A stretch of 64,000 nt of DNA from assembly GCA_036824505.1 (NCBI GenBank), contig DAITAA010000003.1, forward strand, positions 99,449-163,448, given 5' to 3'. Under the pieces are notes generated by a model. It searched no databases, was not told the origin of the DNA, and worked only from the letters and a program-made list of their open reading frames with translations. The DNA is from SCUD01 sp036824505 (GTDB taxonomy: Bacteria; Pseudomonadota; Gammaproteobacteria; Steroidobacterales; Steroidobacteraceae). Below, one piece after another: positions 36,718 through 44,616 of this stretch (positions are counted from its first letter, which is position 1; each line of letters opens with the position of its first letter). The translations under genes and the position numbers were made by a program.

Positions 36718-38190
36718 GCGATTCAGCGCGCTGTGGTGCCGGCTGTAACCGAAGTAGATGGCGAAGCCGATCAGGATCCAGGCGCTCATCCAGTGCCAGT
36801 TGTCCATGAACGCCCGGCCGAACAGCCACAGGCAGGCCGCCGCGCCGAGGATGCAGACAACGGGCGCGGCCGGCACGCGAAACGACCGATGCAGGTCGGG
36901 CCGGGTGCGACGCAGCACCAGTACGCCGATGCAGACGGTTGCGAAGGCGAGCAGCGTGCCCATCGACACCAGATCACCCAGCACGCCGATCGGCAGCAGG
37001 CCCGCGAGGATCAGTGCCGTCACGCCGACAATCACGGTTCCGACATGCGGCGTGCGGAATTTCGGGTGCACACGGCCGAATATCTTCGGGATCAGCCCGT
37101 CACGGGACATCGTGTAGAAGATGCGCGGCTGGCCGACCATCATCACGAGGATCACGGAACTGAGGCCCGCCAGCGCGCCTACCTCGACCAGTGTCTTGAG
37201 CCACAGCAGATCCGGGAAGGTCTCGAGCGCGGTCGCGACCGGCTTCGGCGTGCCGAGCTGGGTATAGGGAATCATCCCTGTCAGCACTGCGGACATCGCG
37301 ATGTACAACACGGTGCAGATCGCCAGTGAGCCGAGGATGCCGATCGGCATGTCGCGCTGCGGGTTCTTGGCTTCCTGCGCCGCGGTCGAGACCGCGTCAA
37401 ATCCGATATAGGCGAAGAACACGATGGATGCGCCGCGCAGCACGCCATCCCAGCCAAAACGACCCGGGCCTTCGGGTTCCGGAATGAACGGCGTCCAGTT
37501 CGCCGGGTCGACGTGCTTCAGGCTGAACGCCATGAACAGCAGCAATACGGCGACCTTGATCGCGACGATGACGGCATTGACCGAGGCCGACTGAGTGATG
37601 CCGCGATAGCAGAGCCACGCTACAGCGATGACGATCGCAACTGCGGGCAGATTGATCAATGCGCCGGTCGTAACGAGTCGGCCATTCTTGACATTGAGCG
37701 GTGCGCTGGTGAATGCCTCCGGGAATGCCAGGGATGTGCCAGTCATGTGCCCGATCGAGTCGACGAGGCCGGTGAAGTACCCCGACCAGCCGACCGCGAC
37801 CGTCGCCGCGGCAAACGTGTACTCGAGCACCAGATTCCAGCCAATGAACCAGGCGACGAACTCGCCAAGTGTCGCGTAGGAATACGAATAGGCGCTTCCA
37901 GACACGGGCAGCATCGCCGCGAATTCCGCGTAACAGAGTCCGGCGAAACCGCAGGCGATGCCGGCCATCACAAAGCTCAGGATGATCGCGGGACCCGCAT
38001 GATTAGCCGCGGCCTGGCCGGTCATCACGAAGATTCCGGCACCGATTACGGCGCCGATGCCGAGCATCACCAGGTGCCGCGCAGTGAGCGCACGTTTCAG
38101 TGTCACTTCGCCGGTCAGACTGCCTTCGGCCGGTTCGCCGGCGTCCACATGCGGCGCGGCCGTGACTGGCTTGGTGCGGAAGAGGTTCAT
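36709..38190 (-). CDS. APC family amino acid permease
   Basis: 493 residues from the Met at 38190, which follows a GGGG-rich ribosome site; the longer frame to 38298 has no membrane-protein character. About 12-13 membrane helices. The first contains LGIGAVIGAGIFVMTGQAA, the conserved substrate-binding break of the APC superfamily, and later FFAYIGFDAVSTAAQEAKNP. This fits the cationic/neutral amino acid transporter group (YhdG/CAT-like). It is monocistronic; the substrate is not predictable. Confidence 0.9.
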   Translation of the reverse strand: MNLFRTKPVTAAPHVDAGEPAEGSLTGEVTLKRALTARHLVMLGIGAVIGAGIFVMTGQAAANHAGPAIILSFVMAGIACGFAGLCYAEFAAMLPVSGSAYSYSYATLGEFVAWFIGWNLVLEYTFAAATVAVGWSGYFTGLVDSIGHMTGTSLAFPEAFTSAPLNVKNGRLVTTGALINLPAVAIVIAVAWLCYRGITQSASVNAVIVAIKVAVLLLFMAFSLKHVDPANWTPFIPEPEGPGRFGWDGVLRGASIVFFAYIGFDAVSTAAQEAKNPQRDMPIGILGSLAICTVLYIAMSAVLTGMIPYTQLGTPKPVATALETFPDLLWLKTLVEVGALAGLSSVILVMMVGQPRIFYTMSRDGLIPKIFGRVHPKFRTPHVGTVIVGVTALILAGLLPIGVLGDLVSMGTLLAFATVCIGVLVLRRTRPDLHRSFRVPAAPVVCILGAAACLWLFGRAFMDNWHWMSAWILIGFAIYFGYSRHHSALNRGA

Positions 38191-38263
38191 GCTGGCGTTC
38201 CCCCTGCAGGATCTGGCGGACTCTAACCCACGGCCGGGGCGATTGCGAGGCTGCCCGGTACTG

Positions 38264-39061
38264 TCATTCGCGCAGTTCGGCGCCGAGAAACGGCGCAAAC
38301 GTATCGACCAGTGCCGTGAAGATGCGCGGATTCCCCGCGATCAGGTTGCCGCCATCCTTGTACGGATTACCGGCCAGGGTGCCGATCCGGCCGCCCGCTT
38401 CGGTGATCATCAGGTTGCCCGCGGCCGTATCCCATGGCGCGAGACCGAGCTCCCAGAATCCGTCGAGGCGGCCCGCCGCGACGTAGGCGAGATCGAGCGC
38501 GGCCGATCCGGGCCTGCGCACGCCGGCGGCGCGTTGCATGACCTGCTCGAGCATCGCGAGGTAAGGCTTCAGCCCGCGCATGTTGGCGCGGTAGGGAAAT
38601 CCGGTGCCGATCAGCGAACCGTCGATCGAGCGCTGTCCGGACACGCGCAGCCTGCGGTTCTCGAGTTGTGCGCCGGCGCCGCGCGACGCGGTGAACAGCT
38701 CGCTGCGGAGCGGATCGAAAATCACGCCTGCTTCGACGCGGCCACGGTGCTGACAGGCGATCGAAACGGCGAACTGCGGGAAACCGTGCAGGAAATTGGT
38801 CGTGCCATCCAGCGGGTCGATGATCCAGAGGTATTCGTCGCCGCCCTGGCGGCCGCTTTCCTCCGCGAGGATGCCGTGGTCCGGATAGGCCTTGTGGATC
38901 GTCTCGATCACCAGCTGCTCCGCCGCGCGATCGATTTCGGTGACGAAATCATTGCGGCTCTTCTCGCTGACAGTAACCCCGCCGGCCCGGTCGAGGTTTC
39001 GGACGATCAGCTCACCGGCGCGACGTGCAGCGCCGACGGCGATATTGACCAGGGGATGCAT
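38264..39061 (-). CDS. suhB: Inositol-1-monophosphatase family protein SuhB
   Basis: 265 residues from the Met at 39061 (MHPLVNIAVGAARRAGELI), typical for SuhB. Metal-binding motifs are EES (residue 67 region), DPLDGTTNFLHGFP and WDTAAGNLMITEAGG. It dephosphorylates inositol phosphates and, in enterobacteria, also joins NusA/NusB in rRNA antitermination. Its divergent arrangement with trmJ is the same as in E. coli. Confidence 0.93.
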   Translation of the reverse strand: MHPLVNIAVGAARRAGELIVRNLDRAGGVTVSEKSRNDFVTEIDRAAEQLVIETIHKAYPDHGILAEESGRQGGDEYLWIIDPLDGTTNFLHGFPQFAVSIACQHRGRVEAGVIFDPLRSELFTASRGAGAQLENRRLRVSGQRSIDGSLIGTGFPYRANMRGLKPYLAMLEQVMQRAAGVRRPGSAALDLAYVAAGRLDGFWELGLAPWDTAAGNLMITEAGGRIGTLAGNPYKDGGNLIAGNPRIFTALVDTFAPFLGAELRE

Positions 39062-39128
39062 GACCCGCTCCCGCAGCAGCTTAAAGAACCGCCGCAGCAG
39101 GGCTTTCTGCGCCACGACGCGGCACCGG

Positions 39129-39134
39129 TAGAAT
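39129..39134 (+). promoter_or_regulatory. Putative -10 box TAGAAT for trmJ
   Basis: TAGAAT matches the sigma-70 -10 consensus at five of six positions, 25 bases before the trmJ ATG. The -35 region (TTCTGC, 18-base spacing) is poor. Confidence 0.4.
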
Positions 39135-39158
39135 ACCAGCATTCCATTGGGAGCCGTG

Positions 39159-39884
39159 ATGACCGCAGCGATCCGCATCGTCCTTGTCGGCACCAGTCAC
39201 CCGGGCAACATCGGTGCGTCGGCGCGCGCCATGAAGAACATGGGCCTTTCGTCGCTGGTGCTCGTGCGTCCACAGGCGCATCCGGATCCCGAGGCGACCG
39301 CCCGCGCTTCCGGCGCGGCGGACCTGCTCGCGGGAGCCATTGTCCAGCCAACCATCGAAGCCGCCATTGCCGGTTGCGGGCTGGTGCTCGGCACGAGCGC
39401 GAGGCGGCGCAATGCAAACTGGCGGATGCTGGATGCGCGGGCCGCCGCTGCCGAATTGCTTGCCGCAGCCAATGTGCGGCCCGCCGCGGTGCTGTTTGGC
39501 GGCGAACGCAATGGTCTGGCGAATGAAGAGCTCGCGCGCTGCCATGCCCTGATCCAGATACCAGCCGACCCGGCGTACGAATCCTTGAATCTCGCCCAGG
39601 CCGTGCAGATCGTCTGCTACGAGATCATGATGGCAGGGCGCGCTCCGGCGGTTCCGCCCGAGCAGGTTTCGCCGCCGGCTGGTGCGGAGGACATGGCGGC
39701 ATTGCACCGGCACCTCGATGAAGTTCTCGAGCGCATCGGATTCATGAATCCGGGAAATGCCGCGCAACTGCGCCCGCGACTGGAACGCTTTCTGGCGCGC
39801 GCCGTGCCGGACGAAAAGGAAGTGCGCATCCTGCGCGGCTTGCTGGCGGCGATCGAACGGCAGACATCGGCTCCAAGGCAATGA
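39159..39884 (+). CDS. trmJ: tRNA (cytidine/uridine-32-2'-O)-methyltransferase TrmJ
   Basis: 241 residues of SPOUT fold. The N-terminal block IRIVLVGTSHPGNIGASARAM, the central VLFGGERNGLANEEL and the knot segment IPADPAYESLNLAQAVQIVCYE are diagnostic. The ATG at 39159 has GGGAG five bases upstream; the TTG at 39147 is less likely. TrmJ methylates position 32 of several tRNAs. In E. coli trmJ precedes iscR; here iscR is missing and a cysteine desulfurase gene overlaps its end by four bases. Confidence 0.95.
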   Translation: MTAAIRIVLVGTSHPGNIGASARAMKNMGLSSLVLVRPQAHPDPEATARASGAADLLAGAIVQPTIEAAIAGCGLVLGTSARRRNANWRMLDARAAAAELLAAANVRPAAVLFGGERNGLANEELARCHALIQIPADPAYESLNLAQAVQIVCYEIMMAGRAPAVPPEQVSPPAGAEDMAALHRHLDEVLERIGFMNPGNAAQLRPRLERFLARAVPDEKEVRILRGLLAAIERQTSAPRQ

Positions 39885-41077
39885 CGGCCGTGCCGGGCGA
39901 AGCGCCGATCTATTTCGATCATGCGGCGACAACGCCGCTCGATCCGCGGGTCGCGGATGCCATGTGCGAATGCCTGCGCGATCCGGCACTGCAGGGCAAC
40001 CCGGCCTCGGTGCACGCACCGGGACGCGCCGCGGCGGCGCGCGTGGAAGCCGCGCGCGCACAGGTTGCGCGTCTGATCGCGGCACAGCCAGAATCCATCG
40101 TCTTCACTTCCGGCGCCACCGAGAGCGTCAATCTTGCGATCCTCGGTACCGCACGCGCGGCCGGCAGGGAATCGCGGCACGTCGTGACCGTGCGCAACGA
40201 GCATCGCGCTGCGCTCGATGCCTGCCGTCAGCTCGAGCGCGAAGGATTCTCGGTGAGCTGGCTTGCGCCCGGCAGCGACGGCCGCGTCGAGCCCGGCCAG
40301 ATCGCAGCGAGCCTGCGGCCTGATACGGCGCTGGTCTCGGTGATGCATGCGAACAACGAGACCGGCATCATCAATGACGTTGCTTCGATTGGTCGCCTTT
40401 GCCGCGAGCGCGGCGTCGCATTGCATGTCGATGCCGCGCAGAGCGCTGGCAAGCTGCCGATCGATGTAATGGTCGTGGATGCGGCGCTGCTCAGTTTCTG
40501 CGCGCACAAGCTTGGCGGCCCCAAGGGCATCGGGGCGCTGTACGTGAGACACCGTCCGCGCGCGCCGCTGCAGCCATTGCAGTTCGGCGGCGGTCACGAG
40601 CGCGGTCTGCGTGCCGGTTCGCTGGCGACGCACCAGATCGTAGGTTTTGGCGTCGCCTGCGATCTCGCGCTTGCAGCTCTTGCGACCGAACCTGCGCGCA
40701 TCCATGCGCTGCGCGAGCGTCTGTGGGCGGGTCTCCAGGATGCGGCGCCGCTGGCGCGAAACGGCGCAACCGGACCCGCGCTGCCTGGCATCCTGAATGT
40801 CCGTTTTCCAGGCCTCGAGGGCGAGAGCCTGCTGTTTGCCCTGGATGGCAGGCTGGCGGCCTCGAGCGGCTCGGCCTGCAGCTCGGCGACGGCCGAGCCT
40901 TCCTATGTCCTGCGCGCGCTCGGACTCTCGGATCTGGCGATCCAGGCCTCGCTGCGATTGAGTCTTGGCCGCTCGACGACCGAGGAGGAGATTGATCGCG
41001 CGGCCGCACTGCTCGTCGCCTGCGTGCGCCGCCTGCGCGCGGTGTTGCCTGCCGGCGCGATCGAACGCATTGCATGA
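39881..41077 (+). CDS. Cysteine desulfurase (IscS/NifS family)
   Basis: 398 residues, a class V PLP enzyme. The start IYFDHAATTPLDP is typical, Lys210 in CAHKLGGPKGIGAL binds PLP, His108 matches the catalytic histidine region, and Cys333 in SSGSACSSA carries the persulfide. It supplies sulfur for Fe-S clusters and tRNA thiolation. It overlaps trmJ upstream and the IscU-like gene downstream by four bases each. The length and the SSGSACSSA loop agree with IscS-type (group I) enzymes. This gene is probably the genome's isc desulfurase, but iscR, hscBA and fdx are not beside it. Confidence 0.93.
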   Translation: MTAVPGEAPIYFDHAATTPLDPRVADAMCECLRDPALQGNPASVHAPGRAAAARVEAARAQVARLIAAQPESIVFTSGATESVNLAILGTARAAGRESRHVVTVRNEHRAALDACRQLEREGFSVSWLAPGSDGRVEPGQIAASLRPDTALVSVMHANNETGIINDVASIGRLCRERGVALHVDAAQSAGKLPIDVMVVDAALLSFCAHKLGGPKGIGALYVRHRPRAPLQPLQFGGGHERGLRAGSLATHQIVGFGVACDLALAALATEPARIHALRERLWAGLQDAAPLARNGATGPALPGILNVRFPGLEGESLLFALDGRLAASSGSACSSATAEPSYVLRALGLSDLAIQASLRLSLGRSTTEEEIDRAAALLVACVRRLRAVLPAGAIERIA

Positions 41078-41487
41078 AGGAATTCCCCGTGATGTATTCG
41101 GCATTGGTGCGCGAACTGTTCGAGCGGCTGCCGCATGCCGGCGACCTTGCGCCGGGCCCCGGCGTGGTGGCTGTCGGCGAGGCGATGGCGCTCGATCGCG
41201 GCGCCTGGGTCCGCTTTGAGGCGCGGATCGAAGAAGGCTGCATTGCCGACTGCGCATTTCGCGCCTGGGGATGCCCGCATACGCTCGCGGCAGCGGCGTT
41301 GGTGTCCGGGCGCATGAGCGGTCAGGCCATGGGCACCCGGCCTGCTCTCAATGCGCGACGGCTGGCCGCGGAACTTGCCGCGCCGCCGGAAAAACTCGGT
41401 CGCCTGCTGGTTGTCGAGGATGCGCTGGCCGGCATGCTGGCGAAGGCAGTTGCGTTACAATCGGCTCCTGAATGTCCATCACCCTGA
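41074..41487 (+). CDS. Divergent IscU/NifU-N-like scaffold lacking two of three cluster cysteines
   Basis: 137 residues that align with IscU along most of the fold: the YSALVRELFERLPHAG start, FEARIEEGCIADCAFRAWGC (IscU: ...ARFKTYGCGSA), and the C-terminal EKLGRLLVVEDALAGML (IscU: KIHCSILAEDAI). Of the three IscU cysteines only one, Cys67 in WGCP, is kept. The position of ACGD reads GEAMALD, and the third is replaced in RLLVVED. Cys56 and Cys60 are extra. It may therefore be an altered scaffold, a desulfurase partner or a sulfur acceptor. Start and end overlap both neighbours, so it is translated with them. Met7 is an alternative start. Confidence 0.72.
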   Translation: MKEFPVMYSALVRELFERLPHAGDLAPGPGVVAVGEAMALDRGAWVRFEARIEEGCIADCAFRAWGCPHTLAAAALVSGRMSGQAMGTRPALNARRLAAELAAPPEKLGRLLVVEDALAGMLAKAVALQSAPECPSP

Positions 41488-41795
41488 CTCCAGCCGCAGC
41501 TGACCGCGTCCGGCACTTTATCGCTGAACGCGGCCATGGCGTCGGCTTGCGTGTTGGCGTGCGCAAGACCGGCTGCTCCGGCTTCGCCTATGTCGTGAAC
41601 TACGCCGACGAGGTGCAGGACAACGATCGCGTCTTTACGAGCCAGGGCGTCCAGGTGCTGGTTGATGCCGCCAGCCTGGCCCTGATCGACGGCACCGAAA
41701 TCGATTTTGTGCGCCATGGCCTCAACGAGGCATTTCGGTTCCGGAACCCGAACGTACGCGGCGAATGCGGCTGTGGCGAGAGCTTCAGCGTCTGA
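41472..41795 (+). CDS. iscA: Iron-sulfur cluster assembly protein IscA (A-type carrier)
   Basis: 107 residues with the three A-type cysteines Cys35 (TGCSG), Cys99 and Cys101 (CGCGESF). It begins SITLTPAAADRVRHFI and ends at the usual GESFSV. It binds iron or a Fe-S cluster and transfers it to target enzymes. It overlaps the IscU-like gene by 16 bases. ErpA and SufA share the fold; position in an isc gene string favours IscA. Confidence 0.92.
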   Translation: MSITLTPAAADRVRHFIAERGHGVGLRVGVRKTGCSGFAYVVNYADEVQDNDRVFTSQGVQVLVDAASLALIDGTEIDFVRHGLNEAFRFRNPNVRGECGCGESFSV

Positions 41796-41834
41796 TTTTT
41801 CCTTTCGCGGCAGACACTTCCACGCTTCTGGCGA

Positions 41835-41863
41835 TTGCCGCCCCGGGTCGCGGGAGCTAGAAT
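41835..41863 (+). promoter_or_regulatory. Sigma-70-like promoter for ndk
   Basis: TTGCCG (41835-41840), a 17-base spacer and TAGAAT (41858-41863), about 36 bases before the ndk ATG. The ndk ribosome site is GAGAGGA. Confidence 0.5.
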
Positions 41864-41899
41864 GCGCGGTCCCAACCTGCCCCTACCCGAGAGGAATCC

Positions 41900-42340
41900 A
41901 TGGCGGTCGAGCGCACCTTGTCCATCGTCAAGCCGGACGGCGTGGCACGCAACCTGATCGGCGATGTCTATTGCCGGTTCGAGCGCGCCGGCCTCGCGAT
42001 CATCGGCGCCCGGATGATGCGCCTGACGCAGAGTCAGGCGGAAGGCTTCTATGCCGTGCACCGCGATCGCCCGTTTTTCAGGGATCTTTGCGCCTACATG
42101 ACCTCGGGTCCGGTGATGGTGCAGGTCCTGGAAGGCGAGTCCGCGATCGCACGCAACCGCGAGATCATGGGTGCGACCGATCCGAAGAAGGCGGCGCCGG
42201 GAACGATCCGCGCCGATCTTGCGACCAGCATCGAGGAAAATGTCGTGCACGGGTCCGACAGCATCGAGAATGCCGCGCGCGAGATCGCCTATTTCTTTGC
42301 CGAGATCGCGCTCTGCGCGCGGACTCGCCAAGGCCGGTGA
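41900..42340 (+). CDS. ndk: Nucleoside diphosphate kinase
   Basis: 146 residues. The phosphorylated histidine is His117 in NVVHGSDS; the start RTLSIVKPDGVARNLIG and the end FFAEIALCARTR are family marks. It equilibrates nucleoside triphosphates with ATP. It begins the conserved ndk-rlmN-pilF-rodZ-hisS-yfgM-bamB-der string, with rlmN starting four bases after its stop. Confidence 0.97.
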   Translation: MAVERTLSIVKPDGVARNLIGDVYCRFERAGLAIIGARMMRLTQSQAEGFYAVHRDRPFFRDLCAYMTSGPVMVQVLEGESAIARNREIMGATDPKKAAPGTIRADLATSIEENVVHGSDSIENAAREIAYFFAEIALCARTRQGR

Positions 42341-42344
42341 CAGG

Positions 42345-43469
42345 ATGAACGGTGCAGCTTCCGAGCGCGTCAACCTGCTGGGACTCAACCGGTCCGAACT
42401 GGAAACATTCGTCGCGACACTCGGTGCGAAGCCCTATCGCGCGCGCCAGTTGCTGAAGTGGATCTATCGCCGCGGCGAGTCCGACTTTGCGCGCATGACC
42501 GACCTTGCGAAGGATTTCCGCGCGACGCTTGCGGGCGTCGCGGAAGTGAGCGTGCCGGAGATCGTAAGCGCGCGGACATCGACGGATGGCACGCGCAAGT
42601 GGCTGCTGCGCATGCCCGGTGCTTCGGGCAACGAGCAGGTCATCGAGACGATCTACATCCCGGAGCCGGGGCGCGGCACGCTCTGCATCTCGAGCCAGAT
42701 CGGCTGTGCACTGGATTGCTCCTTCTGCGCGACCGGTCGGCAGGGTTTCAACCGTAATCTGACCGCAGCCGAAATCATCGGCCAGGTCTGGCTCGCCAAC
42801 CGCGAACTCGGGCGCGATCCGGATGGCGAACGTGTCATCACCAATGTCGTCCTGATGGGCATGGGCGAACCGCTCGCCAACTACAGGAACGTGCTGCCGG
42901 CCATGCAATTGATGCTCGATGATCTCGGTTACGACCTTTCACGAAGGCGCGTCACCTTGTCCACGTCCGGCCTGGTGCCGCAGATCTACCGCCTGGCAGA
43001 GGATTGCAATGTCGCGCTCGCGGTTTCGCTGCATGCGCCGAACGACCGGCTGCGTGATCAGCTGGTGCCGATCAACCGCAAGCACCCGATCGCCGAATTG
43101 CTGACGGCCAGCTGGCACTACCTCGAGCGCCAGAACGGCCGCAGCGTCACGTTCGAGTACACCATGCTTGACGGCGTCAATGACCTGCCGGAGCACGCGC
43201 GGGAACTTGTGGCACTGCTGCGTGGTCATGATGCCAAGGTGAATCTCATTCCATTCAATACATTCCCGGGCACCAGGTACCGTTGTTCGCCGGCTCCGGC
43301 AATCACGCGATTCCGCGATCTTCTGGTCCAGGGGGGCGTGACGGCGACCGTGCGGCGAACCCGGGGCGACGATATCGATGCGGCCTGTGGCCAGCTGCGG
43401 GGTCAGGTGCTGGATCGCACATTGACCAGACTCGGCAGCAGGCCGGTCAAACTTGCGGTGCAGGCATGA
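42345..43469 (+). CDS. rlmN: Dual-specificity RNA methyltransferase RlmN
   Basis: 374 residues from the ATG at 42345. Radical-SAM cysteines are Cys121, Cys125 and Cys128 (CALDCSFCATG), the methyl-carrying cysteine is Cys348 in DAACGQL, and VVLMGMGEPLANY follows the cluster motif. It methylates C2 of A2503 in 23S rRNA and A37 in some tRNAs. The upstream in-frame extension overlaps ndk and is not coding. The stop overlaps the pilF start (ATGA). Confidence 0.97.
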   Translation: MNGAASERVNLLGLNRSELETFVATLGAKPYRARQLLKWIYRRGESDFARMTDLAKDFRATLAGVAEVSVPEIVSARTSTDGTRKWLLRMPGASGNEQVIETIYIPEPGRGTLCISSQIGCALDCSFCATGRQGFNRNLTAAEIIGQVWLANRELGRDPDGERVITNVVLMGMGEPLANYRNVLPAMQLMLDDLGYDLSRRRVTLSTSGLVPQIYRLAEDCNVALAVSLHAPNDRLRDQLVPINRKHPIAELLTASWHYLERQNGRSVTFEYTMLDGVNDLPEHARELVALLRGHDAKVNLIPFNTFPGTRYRCSPAPAITRFRDLLVQGGVTATVRRTRGDDIDAACGQLRGQVLDRTLTRLGSRPVKLAVQA

Positions 43470-44230
43470 GCCTGCGCGTTGCGACATTCCTGATGGCGCT
43501 GCTGCTGGCTGCGGCGGTGCCGGCGCAGCAGCAGGATGCTTCGCCAAATCCGCAGATTGAGGCCGGTCGCATCAATGCACGCCTTGCAATGGAGTACTTG
43601 AAACGCGACCAGTTGCAGGTTGCCCGCGACAAGGTCGAGAGGGCGCTGGCGCTGAGTCCGCATGACCAGACCGTGCAACTCGCCGCCGGGCTGGTCTATG
43701 AACGGTTGCTCGACACCAAGCGTGCCGAGAAGCACTTCCGGCTTGCGCTTCGCGCTGATGCCAACAGCCCGGAGGCGCAGAATGCGCTGGGTGCCTTCCT
43801 GTGTCGCAATGGCGAGTTTGCAAAGGGTGAGGCAATGTTCCTGAAGGCTGCCGGCAATCCGCTGTACCGCACGCCGGAAGTTGCCTATACGAATGCGGGC
43901 GTCTGCGCGCGCAGCGCCGCATCGCTGGAACGGGCCGAGAATTACCTTCGCCAGGCCGTTGCGGTGCATGCCATCTACCCGGAGGCATTCGTGCAACTGG
44001 CCGGAGTCCTGCACGATCGTGGCAATAACCTGCAGGCGCGGGCATTCATTGAGCGATTCCTCGATGCTGCACCAGCAACGGCGGACGCGCTCCTGCTGGG
44101 TCACCAGATCGAGACGGCGCTGAATGATCGTGCCGCGGCTTCTGCGTACGGCGAGCGGTTGCGCAGGGAATTCCCGGATTCCGTGCAGCTGCGCGTACTC
44201 GACGATATAGAGCGCCGGAATCCGGGATGA
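43466..44230 (+). CDS. pilF: Type IV pilus biogenesis TPR protein PilF/PilW
   Basis: 254 residues with a signal peptide and about six TPR units (for example QLAAGLVYERLLDTKRAEKH, NALGAFLCRNGEFAKGEAMF). PilF helps the secretin PilQ reach the outer membrane. Its usual position between rlmN and rodZ is kept. In Pseudomonas-type PilF a lipobox cysteine anchors it to the outer membrane; here the signal peptide ends VPAQQQ and no cysteine is near, so the protein may be soluble in the periplasm. Start and stop overlap both neighbours by four bases. Confidence 0.87.
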   Translation: MSLRVATFLMALLLAAAVPAQQQDASPNPQIEAGRINARLAMEYLKRDQLQVARDKVERALALSPHDQTVQLAAGLVYERLLDTKRAEKHFRLALRADANSPEAQNALGAFLCRNGEFAKGEAMFLKAAGNPLYRTPEVAYTNAGVCARSAASLERAENYLRQAVAVHAIYPEAFVQLAGVLHDRGNNLQARAFIERFLDAAPATADALLLGHQIETALNDRAAASAYGERLRREFPDSVQLRVLDDIERRNPG

Positions 44231-44613
44231 ACGTGCGGACCAGCGGTCCGTCGCCAGGTGCGCGGCTGCGCGGTGCGCGTGAGACCATGGGACTCACCAT
44301 CGATGCCGCAGCCGACCGGCTGCGACTCAATGCGGCGCTGGTGCTCGCAATGGAGGAAGACCGTCTCGCCCTGCTCGGTGCGCCGGTATTTGCCCGCGGT
44401 CATCTGCGCAACTATGCGGCGCTTCTCGGTCTGCCCGAAGGCGAGGTATTGGCCTCATTCGGCAGCGACGAATTTCCCGAACCGAGTTTCCTGCCGGCGA
44501 TGGACCTGCGCCCGCGGGCTCGCGAGCACGCGCGCTGGGTCTGGCCGGTCACCGCAGTCGCGCTTGCAATCGCGGTGGTCGCCGTGTTCTGGTGGTGGGG
44601 CACCCGCTCCTAG
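44227..44613 (+). CDS. Short RodZ-like helix-turn-helix membrane protein
   Basis: 128 residues. Residues 10-75 form the RodZ cytoplasmic HTH domain (GARLRGARETMGLTIDAAA, FARGHLRNYAALLGL). Residues 100-122 are a membrane helix (WVWPVTAVALAIAVVAVFWWW), and the protein then stops. Full RodZ proteins continue with a periplasmic domain of 100-200 residues, absent here. RodZ links MreB to the cell wall machinery, so this short form keeps the MreB-facing part only. ispG, which usually follows rodZ, is missing; hisS begins three bases later. Confidence 0.8.
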   Translation: MNVRTSGPSPGARLRGARETMGLTIDAAADRLRLNAALVLAMEEDRLALLGAPVFARGHLRNYAALLGLPEGEVLASFGSDEFPEPSFLPAMDLRPRAREHARWVWPVTAVALAIAVVAVFWWWGTRS

Positions 44614-44616
44614 GCC

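Noticed and set aside
39617..41257. 546-codon open frame antisense to trmJ and the cysteine desulfurase gene
   Set aside because: Same reasoning: covered on the other strand by two genes with clear catalytic motifs.
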